In this document: positions 11,751 to 22,985 of the stretch, one piece after another
How the letters are laid out: each line of letters starts with the position of its first letter
Position numbering within the stretch: the stretch's first letter is position 1
Origin: Atkinsonella hypoxylon
Lineage: Eukaryota; Ascomycota; Sordariomycetes; Hypocreales; Clavicipitaceae
NCBI GenBank assembly: GCA_000729835.1
Contig: JFHB01000183.1
Coordinates: 1-63,053, forward strand
Reading direction: 5' to 3'
Length of the DNA: 63,053 nucleotides
The notes under the pieces: generated by a model
Databases searched by the model: none
Seen by the model: only the letters and a program-made list of their open reading frames with translations
What the model was told of the DNA's origin: nothing
Position numbers and translations under genes: made by a program

Positions 11751-13026
11751 GGATCTATAAAAATGCCTTAAGAATCTAGAAAAACAATAAAAATTAAAAG
11801 ACTATAAGGAAGGTACTAATGCCTACTATACTTAAAGTAAATCTAATAGTAAGGACTTTAAAAACAATAAAGCAGCCTAAAGTAACTAAACTAACTAGAA
11901 TAAAAGCAATAGTTAATTTTAGTTCTAACCTTTATTCTATAAAAATTACTAGAATAATTGTTTTTAGTACTTACTGTAAAACTAAAGGAATTAGCTACTA
12001 AGAGAGCAGTAACTTTAGCCTTAGTAGAACTAGAATTTAAAGGCTAGCTAGAATTATTAGCTAAAGCTATAGTATCTTTAATAGCTTTAACGTTTTTAAT
12101 AATAGAGCTTACTGTAGAATAATAAGAAATATACCTATATAATAACGTTTAAAGATAAATCTAACTAGAAAGACTATAAGAAGTACCTTAAAAGCTATAA
12201 ATACTAGCTAATAGAAGAAGAAGAAATAGTTAATACTAAAGAACTACTAACTAGCTTAGAATTTAACTTTATTAAAATCTATTTTACTAAAAGTAAAGAA
12301 AAGTAAAAAAAAAAGGTTTAAATAGAGGTAAACTAAAAGGATTTATAGGGAATTTAAATAAAGTAAGTAGTTAAAGTAGTTATAAGGCTATAGCTTATTA
12401 AATCTAGTATTTTAAAGTTAAATTCCTTCCTAAAGATTCCTATTTAATTCTATAATAAAGGACTATTACATTAAATCTATCTAGATACTAAAACCTCTTT
12501 AGTGTTAGTTAATAAAGTATAGTTAACTTAGTTTAGTTAGAATATAAAATAGGTAAAAATAGAGCTAAAACTAGTTACTAGAGTGCAATTGTCCTTCTAT
12601 ATCTCTAAGATAGCTACATTTAACTTCTATATCCCTAGATCTATATATAGCGTACTTATAACTAGCTATTTTACAGTTATAGCTAATATAATAAGTAACT
12701 TAGAACTAAAGCTCCTTTTAGGTTTAACCTTTCTCTATAATTATAGTGTTAAAATCGATTTTATTTGCTCTAAAGCTACTATTAGGTCTGTTTATAATAT
12801 AGTTATAGAAATAGGTATCTTCTAGCTAATTTTAAAGGTTCTATATTGGAATATAACAGCAGTATAAGCTATAATAATTCCGCTAAAATTGTAGAAGTAT
12901 ATTCTAGTTAAATAGAAGGAGGTACTAGCTAATAAGAAGGCTACTGCCTACTATACATACTTAAAATCTAACCTTATCCTAGATACATTGCTTAGCACAA
13001 CTAACTAGGAATAAATAGTAGCCTAT
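11751..13026 (+). pseudogene. Gypsy fragment I, left part: Gln/Asn-rich gag tail and retropepsin
   Basis: Plus-strand frame of a Ty3/Gypsy polyprotein. About 11800-12180 is a Gln/Asn-rich low-complexity gag tail in which nearly every CAA has become TAA. About 12180-12280 is an acidic EEEEIVNT-type linker. About 12470-12830 is the aspartyl protease with LDT-TSLVLVNK (family consensus LDTGASLVLVD), then LLLGLTFLYNYSVKIDF. The 80-codon open piece 12583-12825 is a real part of this frame, not a separate gene. The frame stays in phase to 13026, where element G is inserted; it resumes at 21110. Left border abuts the Copia LTR at 11750. Confidence 0.8.
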
Positions 13027-13349
13027 TGTTATAGACTCAAGCCTTAGGCTCGGGTCTTTCAGTAGAGGGAGGACAGTAGGAGAGGGACAGAGATCTATAT
13101 AGGTAAAGGGATAAAAGCAAGCCGCATTTGTTTAGAGGTTACTTAAACTTTACTAAGCTCTAGAGAGAGAACCTTAGCTATAAAGTATATACTAAAAGGG
13201 GCTCCTAAGGGGATAGACCTACTCTTAAATATATAGTATAGAGGTATAAAGAGGCTTTTAGTTCCTTCTCTCTTCCTTCTTTTCTCCCTATAATTATAGT
13301 TCTTATTATAAACGCTAGTTAGCAGTAGCTACTAGGTTAGTTTATTATA
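13027..13349 (+). repeat. 5' LTR of Gypsy element G
   Basis: 323 bp starting TGTTATAGACTC. The first 110 bases keep CpA/TpG; the last 60 are RIP-mutated, ending TTTATTATA where the 3' LTR has TCTATTACA. Confidence 0.93.
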
Positions 13350-13589
13350 TACTATAATTATTCTATAAATAGAACACTAGTAAGAACAATATTGTTTAGT
13401 TATAGCAATAAGGGTCTAGCTAGTTAGCTTAAGTACTCTTTTAACCTCTATAGAGAGGTAGAGGAAAATACAGTAGAAATTAGCTAGAAAGCAGTAGAAA
13501 TTATAGTGCTTTATAAATTAGTTAAGAGCTAATCTCTATAGATAAAGGAACTATAACGCTTTATAATAGACTATATATAGAAAAAGAAG

Positions 13590-14480
13590 CAGCTTTAAGC
13601 TACAGTAAGCTAGCAGCTAAAGGAACTTAAATAGAAGCCTTTACCTATAGTAAACCCTTATAATAAAAATAAATAAAGCTTTTAGGCCTAGTAAATAGCA
13701 ATTACCTAAAAGCTCTAGGCTAATAGCGCCTTTATAGATATAATATAGAACTAATAGTACTATTTATACTAAAGCTTATTGCTTAAGGTTTAGTAAAGAG
13801 TAGCTATTTATTATAAAGTAGGTAAAGTAAGGGAATATAATATATAGAGGTTCTTTAATTACTTAAAATTAGTTTTTATAGATCTTTACTAATAGAACTA
13901 AGCCTTAATTAAGCTTAATTAGCTTTAATAGAGTAATAATAAGTAGTTTATAGAATTCTATATTTATTTTAAGGAGAAAATTACACTAATAGAAGGGGCT
14001 AACTAGAATAATAGCGTAAAGTTAGCTAAGTTATAAATAGTGCTTAATAAGGAAATAAAGAATTATAGTATAAGAAGGGATATTCTCTATTATAACTACC
14101 TTTAAGCAGTAAAGCGCTACTATAGTATTACGCTAAACCTTAAGTTATATTGCATTAAGGAATAACACTAGCTAAAATATAGCTTTAGCTTTAAAGAGCT
14201 TTAGAATAGTAACACTAAGATAACTAAGGTTAACGCTATAGAAACCTAATAGAGATAAAAAGAGAGTATAAAGAAATCTAAGGTAAAATAACTAAATAAG
14301 GATACTTTATAAGTAAAGTAAGTATTTAAGGCTAAACTTAAAAAACACTACTAAAAGAGGTAATACCTTTAGTGTAAGTTATTTTAACACTATATTTAAG
14401 AATATAAATAGTAACTAATAAAATATAAGTTAGAGTTAACTAGTATATAGGTAGTAGCAATAGACAATATATAGAAGAAG
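13590..14480 (+). pseudogene. gag of Gypsy element G (dead)
   Basis: Structural protein of element G. A charged Gln-rich N-terminal part begins near 13590. A nucleocapsid-like motif lies near 14340-14410 (H-Y-Q-K...C-K-L-F..H-Y-I-Q-E-Y), where the expected CCHC knuckle is partly lost by Cys-to-Tyr and Gln-to-stop changes. Stops are TAA/TAG. It sits between the 5' LTR and the pol frame. Confidence 0.65.
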
Positions 14481-14639
14481 AACTTTAATAAGTTAGAAAA
14501 AAGCTTACCTTTAGCCTTAAGCTTAGTATAAAGGTAAAGGCAATATAAATAATATAATAACCTCTACTTAGTAAATAGCTAAAAGAAGAATATAGAGAAA
14601 TAACTAAGAAAATAGATATATTACTATTCTTTATCTCTA

Positions 14640-17600
14640 TACTCTTTAACTAACTATTATTCTATAATATATAAATAGATAGTAAGTATAACTACTTTAC
14701 TGCAATAAGTAAGAGTTTAGTGTAATACCTTAGCCTAAAGTAGGTTCTATTGCTATATAAAAGAATAGTGTAAATAGCAGTAAAGATTAAATAGTAGTTC
14801 TATAATAACTACTAAAGAAGCGCCTTAATTACTTCTTTAGTTTACTTATAGGTAAATATTAATAGCTAAGTCTTTTTAGTAGTAGCCTATATAATCCTAA
14901 GCTTAACCTAAGATTATATCTTTAGAAGCCTATAGTTAGCCTATAATAGAATTATTCTTAACGCTACTAGCTAGAGTCTATTAGTAAGTAAGGCTAAGGG
15001 CCTTATAATCTAAGCAGTAGAAGCTTAAGACGTTAAGGACCTAATAAAACTAATATTAGCAGTAGTTTATAGCGCCTTAATAAAATAAAGTAAGAGCTAA
15101 GAGGTTACTATATATTTTATTACTATAAGCCTTTAGGAAATTACCTCTATATTATTATTATAAATATCTCTAAAAGGCCTTAATTTACTAATGCTACTAC
15201 TTAAATTAAAGAACTTTTATAATCTTTTTAAAGAAGAGAAGGCCTAAGGCCTTTTACTGTATAGAGAGAGGCTAAATTACTATATTAAGCTAAAACAGTA
15301 GCTAAATAGCTCCTTACTATTACTGCTATAGGCTTTACTATATAATATACTATAGAACTATTTATTAGAAATTAAGAGGTAGGTAATAGATCTAATAAAT
15401 AAAGAATAGATTTAAGCTAGCTTCTTTTTAGTAGTAGTACTTATTCTTTTAGCTAAAAAGCTAAGTAAAGAATAGTAATTCTATATTAATTATTAAGCTC
15501 TTAATAAGATTATAGAATAGAACTATTACTTACTTCTCTTAATAAAGAAAACACTTAGGTTATTATTAAAGATACATTAGTTTACTAAACTAAATATATA
15601 GTTAGCTTTCTATAGAATTTAGATAGTAAACAGTAAAAAGCACCTTATAGCGTTCTATACCTAGTTTAGCCTCTTTAAATAGCTAGTTTACCCCTTTAGG
15701 TTAGTAAGAGCTTTAGCTATATTTTAACAATATATTAATAGCGCACTAAAAGAGGCCCTTAGAGATTATATAACTACTTATTTAGATAATATCCTTATTT
15801 ACACTAAAGGTTCTAGGAAAGACTATATATATAAGGTATAAGGAATTCTAGAAAAGTTATAGTTAATAGAGCTACACTTAGATCTTAAGAAATACTATTT
15901 TACTATAACTAAAGTTAAATACCTTAGCTTTATAGTTATAGTAAAAAGAGAGATATACTTAAATCTAAAGAAAATTATAGCTATTTAGAAGTAGTAAGCT
16001 TTTACTAGGTTATAAGGAGTATAAAGCTTCTTTAGATTTATAAACTTTTACTGTAACTTTATATTAGATTTCTTAAATATTATAGAGCCTTTAGTTAACT
16101 TAATAAAGAAGGGAGTTCTATTCTAGTAAATAGAGAAATATAAGAGGTTATTTATAAGGCTTAAGAAGGCCTTTACCTTATACTTAGTTTTAGCCTAATA
16201 GAACTCTAAAAAGAATATAGTAGTAAAGGCTAATTACTTAAAAGAGGCCCTTAGTAGCTATTTATTCTAATATAATAAAGCTAGTGTACTGCAGCCTATA
16301 GTATATTATTTAGCTAGGTTATCTCTAGCTTAATATAACTATACTATTTATAATAAAAAACTCTTAGCAATAATATCTTACCTTAAAGCCTAAGCAGTAA
16401 AGTTATAGAAAGTAGTATATCCCTTTATAATCCTTATAGACTATAAGAATCTAGAATACTTTATATTTCTATAAAAGATCTTTAAGCGTTAAGCTAAGTA
16501 GGTAGAGCTCCTTTTTTTCTTTAACTACTACCTATAATACTACTTAGAGCTATAAGTAGAGCAACTAAATATATTATTATAATAAGAGTAAAATTAAGAT
16601 AGAGTAACGCTATAGATAAGCTAGATTCTTTAGCCTCTCTCTATTAGCTGCCTTAGCACTCCCTATAGAGATAAAGAGAAGAAGAAGGTTATAGAGAATA
16701 TTAAAGTAGAAATAGCTAGTAAAGTAACGCTAAAAAGTTAACTAACTATAGCTTTATAGATACTAGCTAGAATAACGCTATTTTTAGATAAACACTTATA
16801 GAGCCTATAGAACTAAGGAGTGTAGAAAAACCTAGTATACTTAATAAGGTTAAATATAGTCTAAAAGGAGAAAAGAAGGTTTCTATTAAAGGTAAAAATA
16901 TAAGAATAGATTGCAGACTGCACCCTTAATATATAAGAGGTATTAGTTTACTAAAGCTGCCTCTAGGTCCTTAAGTATAAGCTGTTAACTACTATACTAA
17001 TATATAGAATATATAAGTTGCTAATATTAAGCTACCTAGAATAAAATACTACATTCTAGGTATTAATATATAACTATTACTAGAATAGGCTGTCCTAAGA
17101 TATTACTTAGTACGTTTAAAACTACTACTATTACAGCAGCTAAAAGAGTAAAAGGTTATAATAAGGCCTCTTACAACCTATTCTAGCGCTAAATAGGTAT
17201 TAGTTATAGATCTCTATAGATTTTATAATAGATTTACTAGCGCTAAACTAAGCTATACTCTCTTACTTAATAGTTATTACTAATTAACTTTTAAAGTATA
17301 TATAGTTAAAGGCAATAACTTCTATAGAGATAGAGAAATATACTTAGCAGTTTAAGTATTATTAGTAGTAGTTTTATAGGTTCCTAAAATAAATTATCTT
17401 TAACTATAGTTTAGATTAGTTAAGCACCTTTTAAACTACCTTTTATTGCCTTATTAGAATTAAATAATTACTATCTATATTCTATTACCTATAGATAAAC
17501 AGTAGAATAAAGAGAGTTAATTAGAAAGTATAAGCAATTCTATAGGTTATAGTTACCTTTTTATAGTTTAACTAGCTTAAATATCTCTCTATATATTAGC

Positions 17601-18380
17601 TAGCTATTAACAATAGAAATTCCTTAGTAACTAGTATAAGTTTAAACTAGGTAATATATAGGTATAATATAGACCTTATCTAAAAGCTTATAGATAAAGA
17701 GAAGTCCTAAGTTTTATATAAAGGGTAGGCCTTAGTATTCCTTAAATAGCTATAAAAGGGTATAAATATTGCTTAAGCTATAATTAACTTTACCTAATAG
17801 AGGTAGTAAGAGCAGTTAAATAGAAGCTATAAGCTAGTAGAATAGTATAAGGTAAAGGACTTAGTTTAGCTAATGCTTTATTATATTAAAATAAACTACT
17901 TAAGTTAAAAGCTTAATTAGGTTATAGTAAAGTATATAGTTATAGATATACTAATACCTTTAACTATAAAGTTAGATATTTTACTAGAAATTTACTTAGT
18001 CTTTTATATTAACCTTATTAAGTAAGTAGTAATAAACCTTTTACCTTCTTAGTAACTAGTAGACTTAAGGCCTAGTTTTAAGCTAACTATAATAGATATT
18101 AATCTATCCCTTAAGGAATATAGAGTAAAGAAAATTCTAGCTCCTAAAAATACCTTAGGCTAAAGGAAATACTATTAAGTGCTTATTAAGTAAGTAGAAT
18201 TTATCTAGCTTATATAGAAACTACTAGAAAACTTTCTTAATATAGAGGCACTAGATTAATTTAAGTTATAGTAAAGGAACACTTAATTTAATAATAAGCT
18301 TAGTAAAGGTATAGTAAAATTTTATATAGACTTTAATAATAATTTAGTTACCTTTAACTAAAAATAAAAGAAAATAAACT
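14640..18380 (+). pseudogene. pol of Gypsy element G: protease region, RT, RNase H, integrase (dead)
   Basis: Polyprotein for reverse transcription and integration. RT about 15370-15970 with an FxxVVVLI-type entry, the INY-ALNKIIE block and the catalytic box at 15770-15806 reading TYLDNILIYT (YLDD with one Asp changed to Asn). RNase H about 16000-16640 (..QYNKASVLQPIVYYLARLSLA..YNYTIYNKKLLAI). Integrase about 16880-17600, with an H/C-type zinc region near 16910-16990 and an LVIDLYRF block near 17200. A C-terminal tail of about 250 codons follows. TAA/TAG stops throughout make it inactive. Domain order RT, RNase H, integrase is that of Ty3/Gypsy. Confidence 0.85.
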
Positions 18381-20786
18381 CTCTTTTATAGAGGCCTATA
18401 TAACTAATAAAAAAAAAAAAAATAAAACAAAAGAAATTTCTTAGTAAGTAGTAAAGAGGCATTAGTGCTTATAGCGTAAAGGTGTAACTACCTAGAAAGC
18501 GCTCTATTGCTCTTTAGGCAGTTGCAGAATAGAAGCTAAAGGAACTATATAGTACCTCTAAAGTAGTGTAGAAGTAGAAGCTAGAATAGTAGCGTTAGCA
18601 GAAGGTATAAAGGCTAAAGTAGGTAAAAATATAACTAGTGCTCTAGATTAAGGCCCTACTCTAGTAGGTATAGGTAAGAATATAATATCTTAAATAGCTT
18701 AACGCCTTAGGCGTAAAGGTATAGTTCTAAAGAGAGAGAAGATAGAAAAGAAAAAGGCTAAAGAGACAGTAAGCTAAGTTAAAGTTATACACTTTAGGAA
18801 TATAAACAGCAATTAGCGCTATAAGTAGTTTAAGCTTTTAAGCTTTACCTAAAGGTAAATATATTTCTATTGTATTGCCTTAAGGTTATTCTATAAGAGT
18901 AAAGAGACAATATATAGCAGTAAAGAAGCCTTATATAGCAGCAAAAGGGCAGTAGTAGTAGAGGTTAGTAGTATATAATAAGGTATAGGTATAGGTAGAG
19001 GCAATAATAAAAGTATAGTAATAGCAGCAGTAGTAGTAGGTATAGAAAAGAATAAGAAGTTATTATTAATATCTATAAAGATATACTTATACTTATTAGG
19101 GTTAAACTTATTATTCTTTAGAATAATAGAGGCTATAGTGCTCTTATAGATTGCAGAAGAAAGAGAAGTAAGTATAAAAGAGCTATTAGCTTAAGTTATA
19201 TAATAAAGAGAAGAAGAGAGTACAACCTTCTCTTCTATATAATTAGTAGTAAGTATATTCTTAAGAATAGTGTTATAGTAATTATATATATTTAAGAACT
19301 TATAGATAAAAATAGTTTAGTAAGTAAGCTAGCTAAAGTAAGAGAAGATTAATATAAACTTAACTATAAAACCTTAGTTAGTAAGTTTCTATATTTTAGT
19401 AAAGTAATGCTATAGGTAAAGATACTTAGTAAAGAGGCTTAGATTCTAGATACAGCCTTTATACCTCTATATATATAGTTAGTATTCTCTTCTTTAGCTA
19501 GAACAATAGTTATATAAGCCTTTCTTATAAAGGTTGTTATAATATAGTATATAAATATCTTTAAGGATATTACTATTAAATAACTCTAAGTTATTTAAGT
19601 CCCTTTATATAAAGAAACTATAGATATAGCAGTAGTAAGAGACTAATAGCACTATAGAAGTAGGAGTAGTAAAGGCATTAGCGCTAGCAATATAACTGCT
19701 AAAGTTCTAAATATACTTCTAGTTAGTAAGAGAATAAGCTATATATAAGTAAAGGGGCAGTATACTCTAAGCTAATAAGACAATATTTTACGATTTTAAT
19801 TAGTAAGCTATTAGCAGTTAAATAAATTATATTTAGATATATTAAAAAGAAGTTCTTTTATATTAAAAGAAGCTGCAGCAGCTATATAGTAAAGTAAGGA
19901 ATTTTAGGAAACTACAATAGAATTATTTAGTTATAATATAAAAGTAAAATAAAATATAAAGGAGAAAGAAAAAGATAAAGAAGGAAAAAGAGAAATTATT
20001 TATTTTTATATTAGAAATAGCTAAGAGCTAGCTGCTAGTTTATTGTACGCTAAAGGGATAATAATAATAACAACTATTTATGCTCTACTAGCTGTTAGTT
20101 TATTGTACACTAAGAGAATAGCACTAATAACAACTATTTACGCTTTACACTCTTAACAACACCCCTTATATATAGATAAGTTATATATATTTATTAACTG
20201 TTTGTAATAGCAATAAGGATAAGAGAGAGAGAATGCCTCTTAGTTAATAAGAGAGATTATTATATAATAATTACTTAGAACATAAGGAGACCTAAGGATA
20301 TAGGTAGTTTATACGCTAATAACACTAGCATTACAGCTAGCGCCTATATAATAAGCAGATAATTAATAGCTGTATATAGAGGGCTATAAAGCAAAGGGGG
20401 GTAGAGAGTTAATAAACCTTAGAAGAGTACAATTAAGCAAGAGGGGGTGTAATTAACCTATTATAGTGCAACTAATAGGTTAGTTAGTAGAGCAATTAAC
20501 AGCTATTGCTAAAGTACTATAGGTAATTAAAGGGAAGAGAGGTAGAGCAAACGTCTATTTATATATTAGCTCTATAATACTATACTAACAACAAATAGTG
20601 CATTAATACAGCAATAGAATAGCAGGAGTAAAGCGCCTAGGGGCAAACGTTATATCCCTATTTTTTTATAAGTAGATAATAGAGGAAATATAAAGAGAGA
20701 GTAAATAAAGAGTTAGCTACTATCTACAGTACCTACTATAGACGTTAAAAGGGAGTGTTATAGGGTTTAGGAGGAGAAAGAGAGTA
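18380..20786 (+). other. long 3' region of Gypsy element G, no recognised domain
   Basis: About 2.4 kb between the end of integrase and the 3' LTR. The first part (18420-18780) reads in one frame as a Lys/Arg/Gln-rich basic sequence; 18800-19750 has partial frames on both strands without a motif I recognise; 19980-20700 is non-coding. A purine-rich tract directly before the 3' LTR (about 20770-20784, GGAGGAGAAAGAGAG) fits a polypurine tract. It could be a pol extension, a third ORF or an old insertion. Confidence 0.5.
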
Positions 20787-21109
20787 TATTATAAACTTAA
20801 GCCTTAAGCTTAAGTCTTTTAGTAGAGAGAGAACAGCAAAAGAGAGATAGAGATCTATATAGGTAAAGGGATAGAAGTAAGCTGTATTTATCTAGAGGTT
20901 ACCTAAACTTTACTAGGCCCTAGAGAGAGAACCTTAGCTATAAAGTATATACTAAAAGGGGCTCCTAAGGGGATAGACCTACCCCTAAATATATAGTATA
21001 GGGGCATAGGGAGGCTTCTAGTTCCTTCTCTCTTCCTCCTTTCCTCCCTATAATTATAGTTCTCATTATAGACGCTAGTTAGCAGCAGCCACTAGGTCAG
21101 TCTATTACA
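20787..21109 (+). repeat. 3' LTR of Gypsy element G
   Basis: 323 bp. The inner start is RIP-mutated (TATTATAAACTT for TGTTATAGACTC); the outer end is well preserved and finishes TCTATTACA at 21109, followed by the duplicated CCTAT. Confidence 0.93.
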
Positions 21110-21345
21110 CCTATAACTATTTAAATAAATTTATTATAATCTAGAAAAATTAGAAGGTTGCTTGTCTTTAGTATAATAAAGGGCTTAAGGCTAACTATAT
21201 AATTGTAAACTTATTTAATTTATATATATATTTTTCTAAGGATATTGCACCTAATAATAGTCTATTGCCTGCAGAAGATTATAAAATATAGAAAGAAGGT
21301 AACAGTAACGGATTTAACCCTAAGAAAGTTAATAACAGTATCTCT
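21110..21345 (+). pseudogene. Gypsy fragment I, right part (continuation after G)
   Basis: Starts with the second copy of CCTAT and continues the frame interrupted at 13026: after ...VAY it reads NYLNKFIII, then KVACLQYNKGLKANYIIV and YFSKDIAPNN, a post-protease Gypsy segment. It is cut at 21345 by the LTR of Copia copy A. In-phase continuation over the 8.1-kb insertion is the evidence that both halves were one element. Confidence 0.8.
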
Positions 21346-22038
21346 TGTTAAAAATAAGCTACCCTGTATAGCCTATTTTTATGCCTACTAGTTGCTCTAT
21401 CACGTAACCCTTATTAGGTCTTGTTACGTTGATTTTTGGTAGAGATATTGTTGTTACTAGATGTAAACATCTAGATTTAAACTAAGGCAAAGTTGCCTAA
21501 CCTATAGTTAACTTTAACAGCGATTTTCTCCACAACTAGCAATAGTAGAAATTTAAGAAGTATACCATTTAAAAGCTAAGAATTAGGGCTATTTAATAGT
21601 ATAATTGTTAGATAGAGTTGCTTATAAGGGTTACTTATTATTAGTGGAATTTGTTAAATTGTGCATATAGGCGTCTCGTTTGTATAGCTGTAAGTCGATT
21701 TTTTTGTTTTTATATAGTAAATCTTTTTGCAGAAATTATAAAGTAGCCTATAAGCCCCTTCTAGTAACTATAGCCTGCCGATATAGTTAGTAGGTCTATA
21801 AGGAACTAGAAAGATTTAAGATCCTACCCTTACTAAGTTTGTTACAGCGCTCTTAATATAAAGATACTACTATTACAGTTATCTATTGCCTTTACGTAAT
21901 CTATACTATACACTATAGCTTAATTTAGGCCGCTGCTGCTTCTACTACATAATAATTGCTAGAAGCAATTATAGGTGCTAAATATAAGAGACTACTACCC
22001 TCTTCTATCTAGTTCTGTAATCCCTATTATTTTTAATA
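21346..22038 (+). repeat. 5' LTR of Copia copy A
   Basis: 693 bp, begins TGTTAAAAATAAGC and ends TTTTAATA (TTTTCAATA in sister LTRs). Aligns throughout with the LTRs at 24503, 27890, 34994, 36355 and 55983. Confidence 0.95.
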
Positions 22039-22056
22039 GGTTATAAGCCTAGAAGA
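22039..22056 (+). promoter_or_regulatory. primer binding site of Copia copy A (tRNA-Met half type)
   Basis: GGTTATAAGCCTAG directly follows the LTR, as in copies C and F (and B on the minus strand). Undoing the TpG to TpA change gives GGTTATGAGCC, complementary to a methionine-tRNA anticodon arm (CTCATAACC). Copia elements are known to prime from a half tRNA-iMet, so this supports the family assignment. Confidence 0.75.
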
Positions 22057-22985
22057 CCTATCTGCAAGCTGTTAGCCCGCTAAAAATCTACTATTGTGTA
22101 CTATATTACCCACTAGAAGCTATATTAAGACCTACGCTAGCAGCTATCGCTGCTAAAACCATTAGTAGCTTGCTGGAAGCTATTAATACCTACTGCACAC
22201 ATATCGCTAGCCACTATACTGGTGTTTTTATTCTGCCCACCCTATGCCTCCTGCACTAGTTCTATGCACCCTATATATACACACTTTTAAAGCTATTCTT
22301 AATAGCTAGGTTCTATTGTTGCGTAACATTAAAATATATACATCTGTATACATTATATTTGCACTATAAATCGTTTTATTAGGCACTGCCTAATTAATTA
22401 TTTCTATTAAGAAATAAGCTTAGTGCTGCACTGCATCGCTTATTGTTGTGCTGTTATCTTGTATATTGTGCACTCTATATACCTCTGTTAGTGGCTATAC
22501 TACAATTTGTAGTGCACGCCTAACAGCTCTTATTGCAGATATTCCTATGTTTTTAGTTGCAGAATTAATTTATATAGTAATCCTACTGGTTAGGATTTTG
22601 AAGTAGAAATTAGCTGGATATCCTTAAATTAGCTGTGCCTAGGTCTCTACTGATTTATTAGAACCTAATTAGAGAAGAATCTCCTAAATTTTTTGGCTAA
22701 AAATAGCTAGAACCTTGTTTTATGCCTCTTGCAACCGCTTATTAATCTAGTCTGCTATACAAATTATATGTGTATATAGATCGCAATACAATGCAGCCTT
22801 AGAGCCTGTTATACCTATTACGAAAGAAATTAGAGAAAAATCTCAGTATAATTTCTGAAAATATAGAGCACTTTTAGCCTATATTTAGTAAGAATTATTA
22901 CTGTTATTTACTACTATTTCCACTGTAATTTAGCTATAATTAGCTATAAAAGAGCGTTAAATTAGCTACTTTTTAAACCCTTAAA
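22057..22985 (+). other. structured leader of Copia copy A
   Basis: Long non-coding leader between PBS and gag. It contains inverted repeats conserved in all four copies: 22291-22307 (AGCTATT, loop CTT, AATAGCT), 22398-22417 (TTATTTCT, loop ATTA, AGAAATAA) and 22500-22512 (CTACAA-T-TTGTAG). A 64-codon open frame present here in copies B and C starts only at TTG and is not believed to be a gene. Confidence 0.6.

Larger units (their letters stand above)
13027..21109 (+). mobile_element. Ty3/Gypsy retrotransposon G, full-length, with target duplication CCTAT
   Basis: 8083-bp element bounded by 323-bp LTRs (13027-13349, 20787-21109) and flanked by CCTAT on both sides (13022-13026, 21110-21114). 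It lies inside a Gypsy protease frame that continues in phase across the insertion. The interior codes gag, RT, RNase H and integrase in Gypsy order, followed by an unusually long 3' region. All frames are RIP-broken. The LTR outer edges are nearly unmutated and the inner edges heavily mutated. Confidence 0.95.

Noticed and set aside
11819..12001. 60-codon ORF with ATG in fragment I
   Set aside because: It is out of phase with the Gln/Asn-rich gag-tail frame, whose CAA-derived stops mark the true frame.
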